Of a stretch of DNA of 64,000 bases, positions 36,243 through 44,707 are shown one piece after another. The first letter of the stretch is position 1. Each line of letters begins with the position of its first letter. This DNA comes from Marivita sp030148515. Lineage in GTDB: Bacteria > Pseudomonadota > Alphaproteobacteria > Rhodobacterales > Rhodobacteraceae. Position numbers and translations under genes: made by a program. Where the stretch lies: contig NZ_CP180351.1 in the NCBI RefSeq assembly GCF_048006345.1, forward strand, positions 2,480,001 to 2,544,000. Reading direction: 5' to 3'. The notes beneath the pieces are model-generated. The model did not search any database and had not been told where the DNA came from. It was given only the letters and a program-made list of their open reading frames with translations.

Positions 36243-36269
36243 GGATCACCACCCGTTCATGAGGGACCA

Positions 36270-36297
36270 AAGGGCGCGGGACAATGCGCGCGCCCTT
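36270..36297 (-). promoter_or_regulatory. Stem-loop after the peptide-binding-protein gene
   Basis: AAGGGCGCG and CGCGCCCTT form a perfect 9-bp stem around a 10-nt loop, between the binding-protein stop (36324) and the permease start (36242). With no T-run on the minus strand it more likely stabilises the upstream message than ends transcription. Confidence 0.6.
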
Positions 36298-36323
36298 CTC
36301 CTTTTCCGTACCTGATCGCGGTT

Positions 36324-37802
36324 TTAGTCGACCGTGATCTTGTGCCAGCGCACCGCGTCGTTCTTGACTTCGTCAAGATTGGACACCCGCGAAGACACGC
36401 CCACGAGCCTCGTCACTGTATAAGGGATCAAGGTACCGGACGTCTCGAGCAAGTGCTCCTGGGCCGCAACATAGATCGCCTTGCGCTTTTCGAAATCCAG
36501 CTCGCGACGTGCTTCGGCGAGCAGGGCGTCAAACTCTTCGTCCTTGTAGTAACTTTCGTTCCACTTGGCGTTCGACAGGTAAATCTCGTGAAGCGCCTGA
36601 TCAGCGGGACGTTCGTTCCAGCGCGTTGCTGCCACGTCCTTTTTCATCCACACTTCGGACCAATATCCATCCGTCGGTGCCTGCACCACATTCACCCGAA
36701 TGCCCGCAGCGGCAGCCTGTTCCTGATAGGCCACGGCAAGCGTGGGCCATGTGGGTTCAAGCGTCGCGACATGCACGTCGATGTCGATACCGTCGGGATA
36801 TCCGGCTTCGGCAAGCAATTCCTTAGCCTTTTCAATGTCCTGCGGACAGCTCAGATCGGCGCGATACTGGTCATTCGGCTCGACAGGTGTGTCGCAAGCC
36901 ACGATGCCTTCACCCCCCAGCACAAGCGCCACCAATTCTTCGCGATCAGCAGCCATGCGAACTGCCTGACGCACGCGGATATCGCTGAACGGTTCCACGT
37001 CGGTGCGGAACACAAGACCGCGCCAGTTGCCGGTTGGGATCACTTGAACATAGAACTTGTCAGACCCTTGCAGCATGACCTGTTGCTGTGCCGTGATACC
37101 ACGCTCCATGTCGATCTGGCCGCCCAGAAGCGCCTGCAAACGGGCCTGTCCATCCGCGATGCCGATCACTTCCATGCGGGCCACACCGGGCGCACCTTCC
37201 CAGTAGTCGGGATTGGCGACCAGAACTGTGGTGCCTTCGGCGTCGAATGTTTCGACCTTGAAAGGTCCGGTGCCGTTGCCTGTGGTCGCAATCGTATCGC
37301 CCGACCCTTCGTTCAGCATTCGCAGACGGTAATCCATCAATTGCAACGGCATGTCGGCAAATGGTGTATCCAGCGTGATCTGGACGGTCATTTCGTCCAG
37401 CGCCTTTACCTCTGTGATCATCTTGACCGCCGAGCGCGCCGGGCTGTCGCTTTCAGGATCAAGCACACGGTTGAGCGAGTAGACTACGTCAGCGGCCTCA
37501 AAGGTCGAGCCGTCGTGGAACGTCACGCCGTCACGCAGCTTGAAAGTCCAGACTGTTGCATCCTCGTTGGACTCCCAGCTTGTCGCGAGATCGGCCTCTG
37601 GCTTGCCATCAAGACCCGGACGCACAAGACGGCTCATGATCTTTTCGGTGATCTGGAAAACCCGACCTTTCGATATCGGGTCGAGGCTCGATTGCGCACC
37701 AAATCCAAGCTCGTGGGCCTGACGGAACGTACCGCTCGGCTCGGCTGATGCCAGTCCGGCCAATAGCGCCGCCGCGGACACCATTGTGATCAGTTTTTTC
37801 AT
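36324..37802 (-). CDS. Peptide-type ABC substrate-binding protein (family 5)
   Basis: This 492-residue protein has a Sec signal peptide (MKKLITMVSAAALLAGLASA) cut before EPSG, and no lipobox. The body follows the family 5 oligopeptide/dipeptide/nickel binding fold, with LATSWESNEDATVWTFKLRDGVTFHDGS near residue 70 and ADVVYSLNRVLDP near 105. The start at 37802 is chosen for the signal peptide. The family binds peptides, opines, glycosides or other organic solutes; the partners (Ldh-type enzyme, peptidase E nearby) leave the ligand open. Confidence 0.92.
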   Translation of the reverse strand: MKKLITMVSAAALLAGLASAEPSGTFRQAHELGFGAQSSLDPISKGRVFQITEKIMSRLVRPGLDGKPEADLATSWESNEDATVWTFKLRDGVTFHDGSTFEAADVVYSLNRVLDPESDSPARSAVKMITEVKALDEMTVQITLDTPFADMPLQLMDYRLRMLNEGSGDTIATTGNGTGPFKVETFDAEGTTVLVANPDYWEGAPGVARMEVIGIADGQARLQALLGGQIDMERGITAQQQVMLQGSDKFYVQVIPTGNWRGLVFRTDVEPFSDIRVRQAVRMAADREELVALVLGGEGIVACDTPVEPNDQYRADLSCPQDIEKAKELLAEAGYPDGIDIDVHVATLEPTWPTLAVAYQEQAAAAGIRVNVVQAPTDGYWSEVWMKKDVAATRWNERPADQALHEIYLSNAKWNESYYKDEEFDALLAEARRELDFEKRKAIYVAAQEHLLETSGTLIPYTVTRLVGVSSRVSNLDEVKNDAVRWHKITVD

Positions 37803-37963
37803 GTGTCTTCCTCCCATGTCCCGGAGCGATTATTGCGCTCTCGTTTTGACAAGATGTTCCTCCCCGCACGCGCAAATCGACAAACACAAAATCTGCTACT
37901 GATAGATATGAAAAACCTTATCCATCATCGATTTCCGGTCGTGGACCTGGCTCCATAGTTTCC

Positions 37964-37996
37964 CTTTGACAGTCAAAGAACAAATACAGTTCTTTG
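37964..37996. promoter_or_regulatory. Overlapping inverted repeats in a divergent promoter region
   Basis: CTTTGAC-A-GTCAAAG (37964-37978) is a perfect palindrome, and its right arm is shared by a second, CAAAGAAC-AAATACA-GTTCTTTG (37974-37996), with perfect 8-bp arms. They lie between the ABC binding-protein gene and peptidase E, which diverge. The overlap suggests a regulator site with two alternative binding states; the LysR gene at 38708 is a candidate partner. Confidence 0.65.
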
Positions 37997-38032
37997 AGGT
38001 GTCCATTTGGAAAGAGCATGTAAGAAGCCACC

Positions 38033-38719
38033 ATGAACGCGATCAACATCACCGCCATAGGTGGCGGTGGATTCACCCATGACACCTTTCCAGCGCTCGA
38101 CGAATTCTGCTTGAATCAGGCGGGCAAGGAAGACGTTCGGCTGGGCTTCATTGGCGCGGCAAGCAACGATGATCCGATCAAGATCGACCGGTTTCATGCC
38201 CGTTTCGACGGTCTAACCGCCCGGCATGTCCATCTGCCGATGACAATGGACGCGCAGACTCTGGAAAATCAGCTCAACGTGCTCGACATGGTCTATGTCG
38301 GCGGCGGCGATACCGAAGCCATGGTTGATCTGTGGCGTCGAAAGGGCTGGGAGCGCGTTCTGTGCGATGCAGCCCAACAGGGACTGGCGATTGCCGGAGT
38401 GAGCGCCGGTGCGGTGTGTTGGTTCGACCGATTCCTGTTTCACTCGGGAAGCGGACCGATGCGTCCGTTGCAGGGTCTGGGACTGATCAAGGGAGGTGCC
38501 TGCCCGCATTACTCCACCGAAACAGTCCGCCATGCAGCGCTGCATGACGCCGTGTCGCGCGGCACCATGCCGGACACCATTGCCATGGATGACGGGGTGG
38601 CTGTTGTGTTCGACGCGTCCGGCCCAGTCGCAACTTTCAGCGCCGAACCAGAGGCATCTGCCTTTCACGTCCGGCGAACAGAAGCGGGAGATGTAACCAA
38701 GACCCGTCTATTCTTGTGA
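38033..38719 (+). CDS. pepE: Peptidase E-like protein (S51 family)
   Basis: This 228-residue protein belongs to the S51 serine peptidases, which in E. coli cut Asp-X dipeptides. The glycine-rich start (ITAIGGGGFTHD), the loop VYVGGGDTEAMVDLW near residue 85 and the nucleophile elbow GVSAGAVCWFD (serine) near 123 are visible, with a later histidine in CPHYSTE. It lies next to the peptide-type ABC importer, and cytosolic cleavage of imported dipeptides is a sensible role. The 3' end overlaps the facing LysR gene by 12 bp. Confidence 0.86.
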   Translation: MNAINITAIGGGGFTHDTFPALDEFCLNQAGKEDVRLGFIGAASNDDPIKIDRFHARFDGLTARHVHLPMTMDAQTLENQLNVLDMVYVGGGDTEAMVDLWRRKGWERVLCDAAQQGLAIAGVSAGAVCWFDRFLFHSGSGPMRPLQGLGLIKGGACPHYSTETVRHAALHDAVSRGTMPDTIAMDDGVAVVFDASGPVATFSAEPEASAFHVRRTEAGDVTKTRLFL

Positions 38720-39604
38720 CGCACCGGCCTGATCGAGAAGCCACTTTATGACGGACGAGACTTCTGCCGTGCGCTCGCTGCCGGGCTTGGCCAGAAGGTA
38801 AAACGACCGCTTGGGCTTTAGTTCGACATCGAAAGGCTTGATCAGCGCACCAGAATTCAACTCCCTGTTCAAAAAGGGAAATATCCCCAGAGAGACTCCC
38901 TGGCCCTCAAGTGCTGCCTGCATCACGGTATTCGTGTCCGTTATGATGACTTCTTCTTTCAACTCGAGACCAGAACACCCTATCATCCCTAGCCATGCAG
39001 CCCACTCGGAACGATCGCGTTGGTGAATGACCGGATAGTTCGCAAGGTCCTCGACACGGCTTAACCCGCCCCTCTCGGCCAAAAGCGCTTCGCTCACAAC
39101 GGGTGCATAGGTGATGTCCAACAGATGCATGCTGTCCAGCCCGGCCCAGTTCCCCTCGCCCCAATCCACAGCAAGATGTGCCCCCATCATGACCGCATCC
39201 GTGATCCGCGGACTATCTTGCAGGATCAGGTCGATATTGGGCAGGTCGCGGCGGAACCGGGCTAGCCGCGGCACCATCCAGCGGGTCCCAAAGATCGGCC
39301 CAACCGCAAGGGTGACTGTCTTGCGGGTGCTCTGACCACGCATTTCGATCTCTGCGCGGATGTCGTCGAACGCCTTGGTCAGCACACGGCTCAATGATCG
39401 CCCCTCGTCGGTTAGAACCACCGCGCGGGTCTTTCGGATGAACAGCTGGCAGCGCCAGTCTCTTTCAAGTTCGCGGATCTGGTTGCTGACAGTGGTCGCG
39501 CTCACGCAAAGCTCATCGGCAGCGTCCTTGAAGCTGAGACGGCGCGCTGCGACCTCGAACGTGCGCAGTGCGGTCAGTGGAAGTTTGCGTGGCGTCCGGC
39601 CCAT
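38708..39604 (-). CDS. LysR-family regulator, GcvA-like
   Basis: This 298-residue regulator has the GcvA-type start PRKLPLTALRTFEVAARRLSF and a reading helix in CVSATTVSNQIRELERDW. The effector domain follows from about residue 90. I used the ATG at 39604; an ATG five codons earlier is also in frame. It diverges from the MttB-like gene with 110 bp between them, the usual arrangement for LysR control of the neighbouring operon. Confidence 0.9.
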   Translation of the reverse strand: MGRTPRKLPLTALRTFEVAARRLSFKDAADELCVSATTVSNQIRELERDWRCQLFIRKTRAVVLTDEGRSLSRVLTKAFDDIRAEIEMRGQSTRKTVTLAVGPIFGTRWMVPRLARFRRDLPNIDLILQDSPRITDAVMMGAHLAVDWGEGNWAGLDSMHLLDITYAPVVSEALLAERGGLSRVEDLANYPVIHQRDRSEWAAWLGMIGCSGLELKEEVIITDTNTVMQAALEGQGVSLGIFPFLNRELNSGALIKPFDVELKPKRSFYLLAKPGSERTAEVSSVIKWLLDQAGASQE

Positions 39605-39714
39605 TTCGCCCCATCCCATAGCGACAGTTTTCTTTATTCATGCCACGCAGACAAGTTGCTTGTCCAATGTCTCGGCGAAGGCGAGGTTGGTGCGAAAACG
39701 GTGGATGGAGATCC

Positions 39715-41265
39715 ATGGATCATTCAGCTCATATCGCATCGCGCCGCCGTTCTGGAGGGCGACGAAAAGCCGGCGAGTTGCAAGATGCACAAGCCGTCCC
39801 GCGTGACGCACCGGTTGCCGGCCGCCTCAACCCGCTCAGCGATGAGGCGCTGGCACAAATCCACGCGGCTTCCTTGGAAATCCTTGACCGGGTCGGCATC
39901 AGCGATGCGCCGCCAATCGTGGTAAACGCGATCACGGCGCGGGGTGGCAGGCTTTCCGATGATGGGCGGCTTGTGTTCCCTGAACACCTTGTCATCGACG
40001 CACTTGCCGGGTTCCGGCGCAGATTTCGACTTTTTGGCCGGTCTAAGGGTCATGAGTTGGACCTAACAGGCGCTAAAGTCCACGCGGGGTCCGGCGGAGC
40101 GTCGCCGCATATTGTGGATCTTGCGGACGGCAGCTATCGCGCCGCGACCCTGTCAGATCTCTATGATGCCGCAAGGCTTGTGGATACACTCGAGCATGTG
40201 CGCTTCTTTTCGCGCTCAATGATCGCCGGCGATATGCCTACCGCTCATGCGCTGGATATCAATACAGCCTTCGCCTCTTTGGCGGGGACCTCGAAACACG
40301 TCATGGTCAGCGCCAGCAATCCGGCACATGTCTATGACATTGCGCAGATGTGCTATGCTGTCGCCGGGTCCGAGACGGCCTTTCGCGCAGAACCGTTTCT
40401 GTCGCTCAACATCAATCACGCGGTGCCGCCATTGCGTTTTGATGCCGACGCCTGTGAGGTGATGGCCGCCGCTGTGCGGTCCGGCATCCCGGTGATGGTC
40501 AACACATTCGGACAGATGGGCGCATCGAGCCCGGTGACCATTGCGGGCTGTCTCGCGCAGACCAATGCCGAAACACTCGCGGGGATGGTGTTTGCGTGGA
40601 CATTGGACCCCGAGGCGCGTGCGGTTTACGGCGCGCGGCCCATGGTGACAGATCTGCGGTCGGGCGGCATGGCGGGCGGCGGTGGCGAACAAGCTGTGCT
40701 GACCGCTGCTGCTACACAATTGGCCCGCTTCTATGATCTGCCCAATTCGACCATAGCCGGGGCCACAGACAGCAAGCTTGCCGATGCACAATCCGGCTTT
40801 GAAAAAGCGCTTTCGGTGACGTTGGCGGCGCAGGCCGGGGCCAATCTCATCACGCAGGCGGCAGGCACCCAGGCGGGGCTGATGGCCACCTCGCTTGAGG
40901 CCTATGTCATCGACAATGACATGCTGGGTGCAATTCTGAGATCTGCGTTTCCCATCGAGGTCAACAACGCAACTCTCGCCGTCGATGTGATCGCCCAAAC
41001 CGTCCGTGGCGAGGGACACTATCTGGGCCACGCAGACACATTTGCGCGCATGAAAACCGATTTTGTCTACCCAGCCCACGCCGACCGGCAAGCACCCGAA
41101 GCCTGGCTTTCTAGCGGTGCGCCAAACATCAACAACTCGGCACGCAGGACCGTATCGGACACGCTCGCCCGCCATTTTCCACGACACCTGAGCACGGATA
41201 TCGAAAAAGACCTGCGGGCGCGTTTCGATATCCGCTTGCCTGCCGAAAGGATGACAGCCTCATGA
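39715..41265 (+). CDS. MttB-like (non-pyrrolysine) trimethylamine methyltransferase family protein
   Basis: This 516-residue TIM-barrel protein belongs to the MttB superfamily, whose members move a methyl group from a quaternary amine to a corrinoid protein. Visible blocks are LEILDRVGI near residue 65, GSGGASPHIVDL near 125, LSLNINHAVPPLRFD, and GATDSKLADAQSGFEK. There is no in-frame UAG, so it is a non-pyrrolysine member like glycine-betaine methyltransferases. No corrinoid-binding partner (MtbC type) is seen in the window. The ATG at 39715 has a GGAG site 6 bp before it. It starts a coupled three-gene operon. Confidence 0.87.
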   Translation: MDHSAHIASRRRSGGRRKAGELQDAQAVPRDAPVAGRLNPLSDEALAQIHAASLEILDRVGISDAPPIVVNAITARGGRLSDDGRLVFPEHLVIDALAGFRRRFRLFGRSKGHELDLTGAKVHAGSGGASPHIVDLADGSYRAATLSDLYDAARLVDTLEHVRFFSRSMIAGDMPTAHALDINTAFASLAGTSKHVMVSASNPAHVYDIAQMCYAVAGSETAFRAEPFLSLNINHAVPPLRFDADACEVMAAAVRSGIPVMVNTFGQMGASSPVTIAGCLAQTNAETLAGMVFAWTLDPEARAVYGARPMVTDLRSGGMAGGGGEQAVLTAAATQLARFYDLPNSTIAGATDSKLADAQSGFEKALSVTLAAQAGANLITQAAGTQAGLMATSLEAYVIDNDMLGAILRSAFPIEVNNATLAVDVIAQTVRGEGHYLGHADTFARMKTDFVYPAHADRQAPEAWLSSGAPNINNSARRTVSDTLARHFPRHLSTDIEKDLRARFDIRLPAERMTAS

Positions 41266-42197
41266 AAATCGCGGTGATCGGCGCAGGTGCCATGGGATCA
41301 ATCTATGCCGCGCTGATGGCAGACGCGGGCCACGAGGTCTGGGCGGTAGATACCTGGCGCGACCATGTGGATGCGATCAACGCACATGGTCTGCGGGTCG
41401 AGGGGGCCAGCGGCGACAGGACAGTCCGAACAGTGCGGGCCACCACCCGGATCGCGGATGTCGGACAGTGCGATCTGTGTATCCTTGCCACCAAAGCCTC
41501 TGGTGTGGGCCCGGCCGCGCAAGCTGCGGCGCCTGTGATCGGGCCGGATGCCATGGTTTTGACCATTCAGAACGGTCTTGGCGCAGGCGAAAGGATCGCC
41601 GCGCATATGCCCTCGCGCAATGTGCTTCTTGGTGTCGCAGATGGCTTTGGGGCTTCGATGAAAGGCCTCGGGCACGCCCATCACAACAGCATGAAACTGA
41701 TCCGGATCGGAGAGTTGGGCGGTGGGATCACGGACCGTTTGAAGCGCGTGGAGGCGCTTTGGCAAGAAGCTGGTTTCAACGCGCGGGCGTTCGAGAACAT
41801 CACCCAGCTGATCTGGGAGAAATTCCTGTGCAACGTCACTTTCAGCGCCCCCTGCACAACCTTCAACGTCACGGTCGGTGAGTTGATGGCCCACTCCGAT
41901 CACTGGCAGATTGCCCTTGGCGCCATGCTTGAAGCGCATAATATCGCTTGCGCTAAAGGTGTGCCGCTGTCGTTTGATGACCCTGTCGCCTATGTCACCG
42001 CGTTCGGCGAGGGCATGCCGAATGCGCGCCCGTCCATGTTGCTGGATCACATGGCACGCCGCGCGTCGGAACTGGACGCAATCAATGGTATTGTCCCGGT
42101 CATGGGTCGCGAAATGGGGATTTCTACGCCGTATAATGACACGCTGACCGCCGTTTTACGTCAGCGAGAAGCAGAATTCGAGAGGGAAGGCGCATGA
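41262..42197 (+). CDS. Ketopantoate reductase family (PanE/ApbA-like) oxidoreductase
   Basis: This 311-residue protein has the NADP-binding start MKIAVIGAGAMGSIYAALMADAGHEV and the C-terminal domain of the 2-dehydropantoate 2-reductase family, with the catalytic lysine region ITQLIWEKFLCNVTFSAPC near residue 185. Its place between an MttB-like and an FAH gene, each overlapping by 4 bp, argues for a catabolic 2-oxo-acid reductase rather than pantothenate synthesis. Confidence 0.85.
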   Translation: MKIAVIGAGAMGSIYAALMADAGHEVWAVDTWRDHVDAINAHGLRVEGASGDRTVRTVRATTRIADVGQCDLCILATKASGVGPAAQAAAPVIGPDAMVLTIQNGLGAGERIAAHMPSRNVLLGVADGFGASMKGLGHAHHNSMKLIRIGELGGGITDRLKRVEALWQEAGFNARAFENITQLIWEKFLCNVTFSAPCTTFNVTVGELMAHSDHWQIALGAMLEAHNIACAKGVPLSFDDPVAYVTAFGEGMPNARPSMLLDHMARRASELDAINGIVPVMGREMGISTPYNDTLTAVLRQREAEFEREGA

Positions 42198-43051
42198 ACA
42201 TCGGCTCGTTTCTGCATCATGGCCAGGCGCAATATGGTGTCTTCAATGATGATACCGTCACCCCGGCCAGCGACGCGCTGCGTGCGATCTATCCGACGCT
42301 CCGCGATCTGCTGGAGGCGGACCACAACTGCGACGCCCTGAACGGCGCGGGAAACCTTGCGGCCACACTGCCCGTTGCAGACATTGTGTTCCAAACACCA
42401 ATTCCAAACGCGCAAAAAATCATCTGCGTTGGGATGAACTATCCCAAACCCTACCCGGTTGACGGCGTGGCCCCGCCAAACCCGGAGAACATTATCCTCT
42501 TCGGCAAGGAACGCGAAGCCCTTGTCGGGCATGAAAGACCGCTAGAAACTCCGCAGGGCCAAGCGGCAGATAGTTTCGACTACGAAGGGGAAATCGCTGC
42601 CATCATCGGCAAGCCCGCGCGACACGTGACGCCCGAGCAGGCGATGGAGCATGTTCTGGGGTACGCGCCGTTCAACGATGGCTCCGTGCGCGACTGGCAA
42701 AGACATTCGATATACGCGGGCAAGAATTTTGCCAATTCAGGGTCATGGGGCCCCTGGATCACCATTGCAGATGCGCTGCCGCCGATTACGGACTTGCACC
42801 TGACTGTCTCGCTTAACGGCGAGCTCATGCAATCCGCCTTCGGGCACGAGATGATCTTCACCCTCCCCCAGCAAATCGCATACGCGTCGTCCCTGTTCAC
42901 CTTGCGCCCCGGTGACGTGATCGCAACTGGATCGCCAGACGGCACCGGCGGTAGTCGAACGCCAAAGCGTTTCCTGAAACCGAAGGATATCGTGAGCGTC
43001 ACTATTCAAGGAATCGGAACCCTTTCTAACACCGTCTCCTCGGGGTCATGA
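42194..43051 (+). CDS. Fumarylacetoacetate hydrolase family protein
   Basis: This 285-residue enzyme is a second FAH-superfamily member in the window. The conserved blocks are VGMNYPKP near residue 80, FDYEGEIAAIIGKPARH near 130 with acidic metal ligands, YAPFNDGSVRDWQ near 157 and RPGDVIATGSPDGTGGSR near 237. It is translationally coupled to the reductase gene. It would hydrolyse or hydrate a 2-oxo acid made by the operon; the substrate is unknown. Confidence 0.87.
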   Translation: MNIGSFLHHGQAQYGVFNDDTVTPASDALRAIYPTLRDLLEADHNCDALNGAGNLAATLPVADIVFQTPIPNAQKIICVGMNYPKPYPVDGVAPPNPENIILFGKEREALVGHERPLETPQGQAADSFDYEGEIAAIIGKPARHVTPEQAMEHVLGYAPFNDGSVRDWQRHSIYAGKNFANSGSWGPWITIADALPPITDLHLTVSLNGELMQSAFGHEMIFTLPQQIAYASSLFTLRPGDVIATGSPDGTGGSRTPKRFLKPKDIVSVTIQGIGTLSNTVSSGS

Positions 43052-43464
43052 AACAATTTGGGGGTGTCACGCAGCTTCTTTTTGATGTTCTTGATGCGCA
43101 CCGATTGACCTACCATCGAGAGTAGCGGCGCTGACAGCAGCTACGTGTAGTAGTTCCCTGAAATTGGTCCGTTGGATCGTTTAGCTTTGAATTCCTTGTC
43201 ATTTTTGATGATCAGCGCAACTCGGTCACGCAAGCCCCGCCGAGAAATCCAGTGGAAAAGCGTCTAAACTCCCCGACTGCTTACGATGGCTTTCACCTTG
43301 CGTTGTTTCCGTTGCACCGGGCAACAGCCAAACAGCAAATCCTGACCCAAGCCTCTCGGCTTTTGGCTGCAAATCCTTGGGGGTATTCAAGCCTAGCATA
43401 CCAACTGAAGTGTGGAGCAGCATCGGTCCACTGTCTTTGTCTGTTCATCGGCTTTACTAATTGG
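43052..43464. other. Intergenic stretch, possible gene debris
   Basis: These 413 bp between facing genes have no open gene I can support. On the minus strand short blocks such as SVRIKNIKKKLRDTPKLF (about 43120 to 43065) look protein-like and are broken by stops and frame changes, so a decayed gene is possible, but I could not assign it to a family. Confidence 0.35.
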
Positions 43465-44703
43465 TCAAAATCGGTTCGCCTTATAGGGCGAGAGGTCGAG
43501 ATTTGTTCTGGTTCCGGTGGCAAGATCAGCCACGATCTGTCCTGTCTTGGGGGCCATCATCAGGCCCCAGTGACTGTGGCCAAAAGCGGTGATCAGGTCG
43601 GGAAATCCGTCGATTTCGCCGATACACGGCAGGCTGTCAGGCAGGCTTGGGCGTTGACCGGACCACGTTGTATAGGCTTCGGTGTTCAGCCTTGGCGAAA
43701 GTCTTCCTGCCAATGTGACAAGACCGTCGCTGCGCCGTTCCGAGGCTGCCGCATCCAGCCCACCGAATTCCGCCGTGCCCGCCACACGAACGCCATCCTG
43801 CATCGATGACGCCACGAATTTCATGTCCACATCCATGATCGAGTGATTGAGCGTGATCCCCGGCGCGGTGAAATTCACATGATACCCGCGCTCGGATTCC
43901 AATGGGATGCGGACACCCAAAGGTTTCAAGAGTTCGGCGGACCAGACGCCCATCGCCAAGACAAGCTTTGGCGTGGTGTATTCCCCGTGCTCGGTCACAT
44001 AGCGCCAGCCGCCTTCCTCCAGCGGGGCAATGCTCTGGACCGTGGCGCGCTCTATCTCGCCACCCATCTTCTGGAACTTGTCCGTCAAAACCTGCCCGAT
44101 GCGCCCCGGTGATAGGGCACGGGCCTGGCCCTTGATCACGATCGCAGATTTGAAATCGGTTGACAGGTCGGGCTCCAATTCCCGAAGACGACGCGCGTCG
44201 GCGCGTTCGAGATCGGCTCCGGCGGCCAGACGCAATTCGTTGTCCAATGTGTCGAGGCGTGCGCCCTCTGCATCGCGATAGGCATGGATATAGTAACTGT
44301 CGCGAACAAGGTCCTCATGTCCCGTGCCGCGGAGGTGATGCCGGTACAGAGTGACGCAATCCCGGTTGAGGATGTCCATGGCCGCCGAAATCTCGCGCAC
44401 GCGCGCTTCGGTGCCATTTGCCAGAAACTTCAGTCCCCAACTTGTCAGTCGAGGCAGATAACTCGGGCGGACAGAGACCGGACCCAACGGATCAATCAAC
44501 CAGCCGGGGATTTTCTTCCAGACGCCCGGCATGGCTTGCGGCACGATGGACCACGGCGAGATCACTCCGGCATTTCCGAACGAGGTTTCCTGTCCCGGAT
44601 CACCTCGGTCGATCAGGCGCACTGCGGCACCACGTTCAAGCAACGAGAGACCGGTGCAAATGCCGATGATCCCAGCGCCTAAGACAGTGACTTGCGGGGC
44701 CAT
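43465..44703 (-). CDS. DadA-like FAD-dependent amino-acid dehydrogenase
   Basis: This 412-residue flavoprotein has the N-terminal dinucleotide motif VTVLGAGIIGICTGLSLLERGAAV and the DAO-fold layout of D-amino-acid dehydrogenases, with TSFGNAGVISPWS near residue 47 and the C-terminal GHSHWGLMMAPKTG. It would oxidise a D-amino acid or N-methyl amino acid to an imino acid, giving electrons to the respiratory chain. The ATG at 44703 is used; it lies 5 bp after the TRAP permease stop. The partner racemase-like gene and TRAP importer fit amino-acid uptake and oxidation. Confidence 0.86.
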   Translation of the reverse strand: MAPQVTVLGAGIIGICTGLSLLERGAAVRLIDRGDPGQETSFGNAGVISPWSIVPQAMPGVWKKIPGWLIDPLGPVSVRPSYLPRLTSWGLKFLANGTEARVREISAAMDILNRDCVTLYRHHLRGTGHEDLVRDSYYIHAYRDAEGARLDTLDNELRLAAGADLERADARRLRELEPDLSTDFKSAIVIKGQARALSPGRIGQVLTDKFQKMGGEIERATVQSIAPLEEGGWRYVTEHGEYTTPKLVLAMGVWSAELLKPLGVRIPLESERGYHVNFTAPGITLNHSIMDVDMKFVASSMQDGVRVAGTAEFGGLDAAASERRSDGLVTLAGRLSPRLNTEAYTTWSGQRPSLPDSLPCIGEIDGFPDLITAFGHSHWGLMMAPKTGQIVADLATGTRTNLDLSPYKANRF

Positions 44704-44707
44704 TGGA

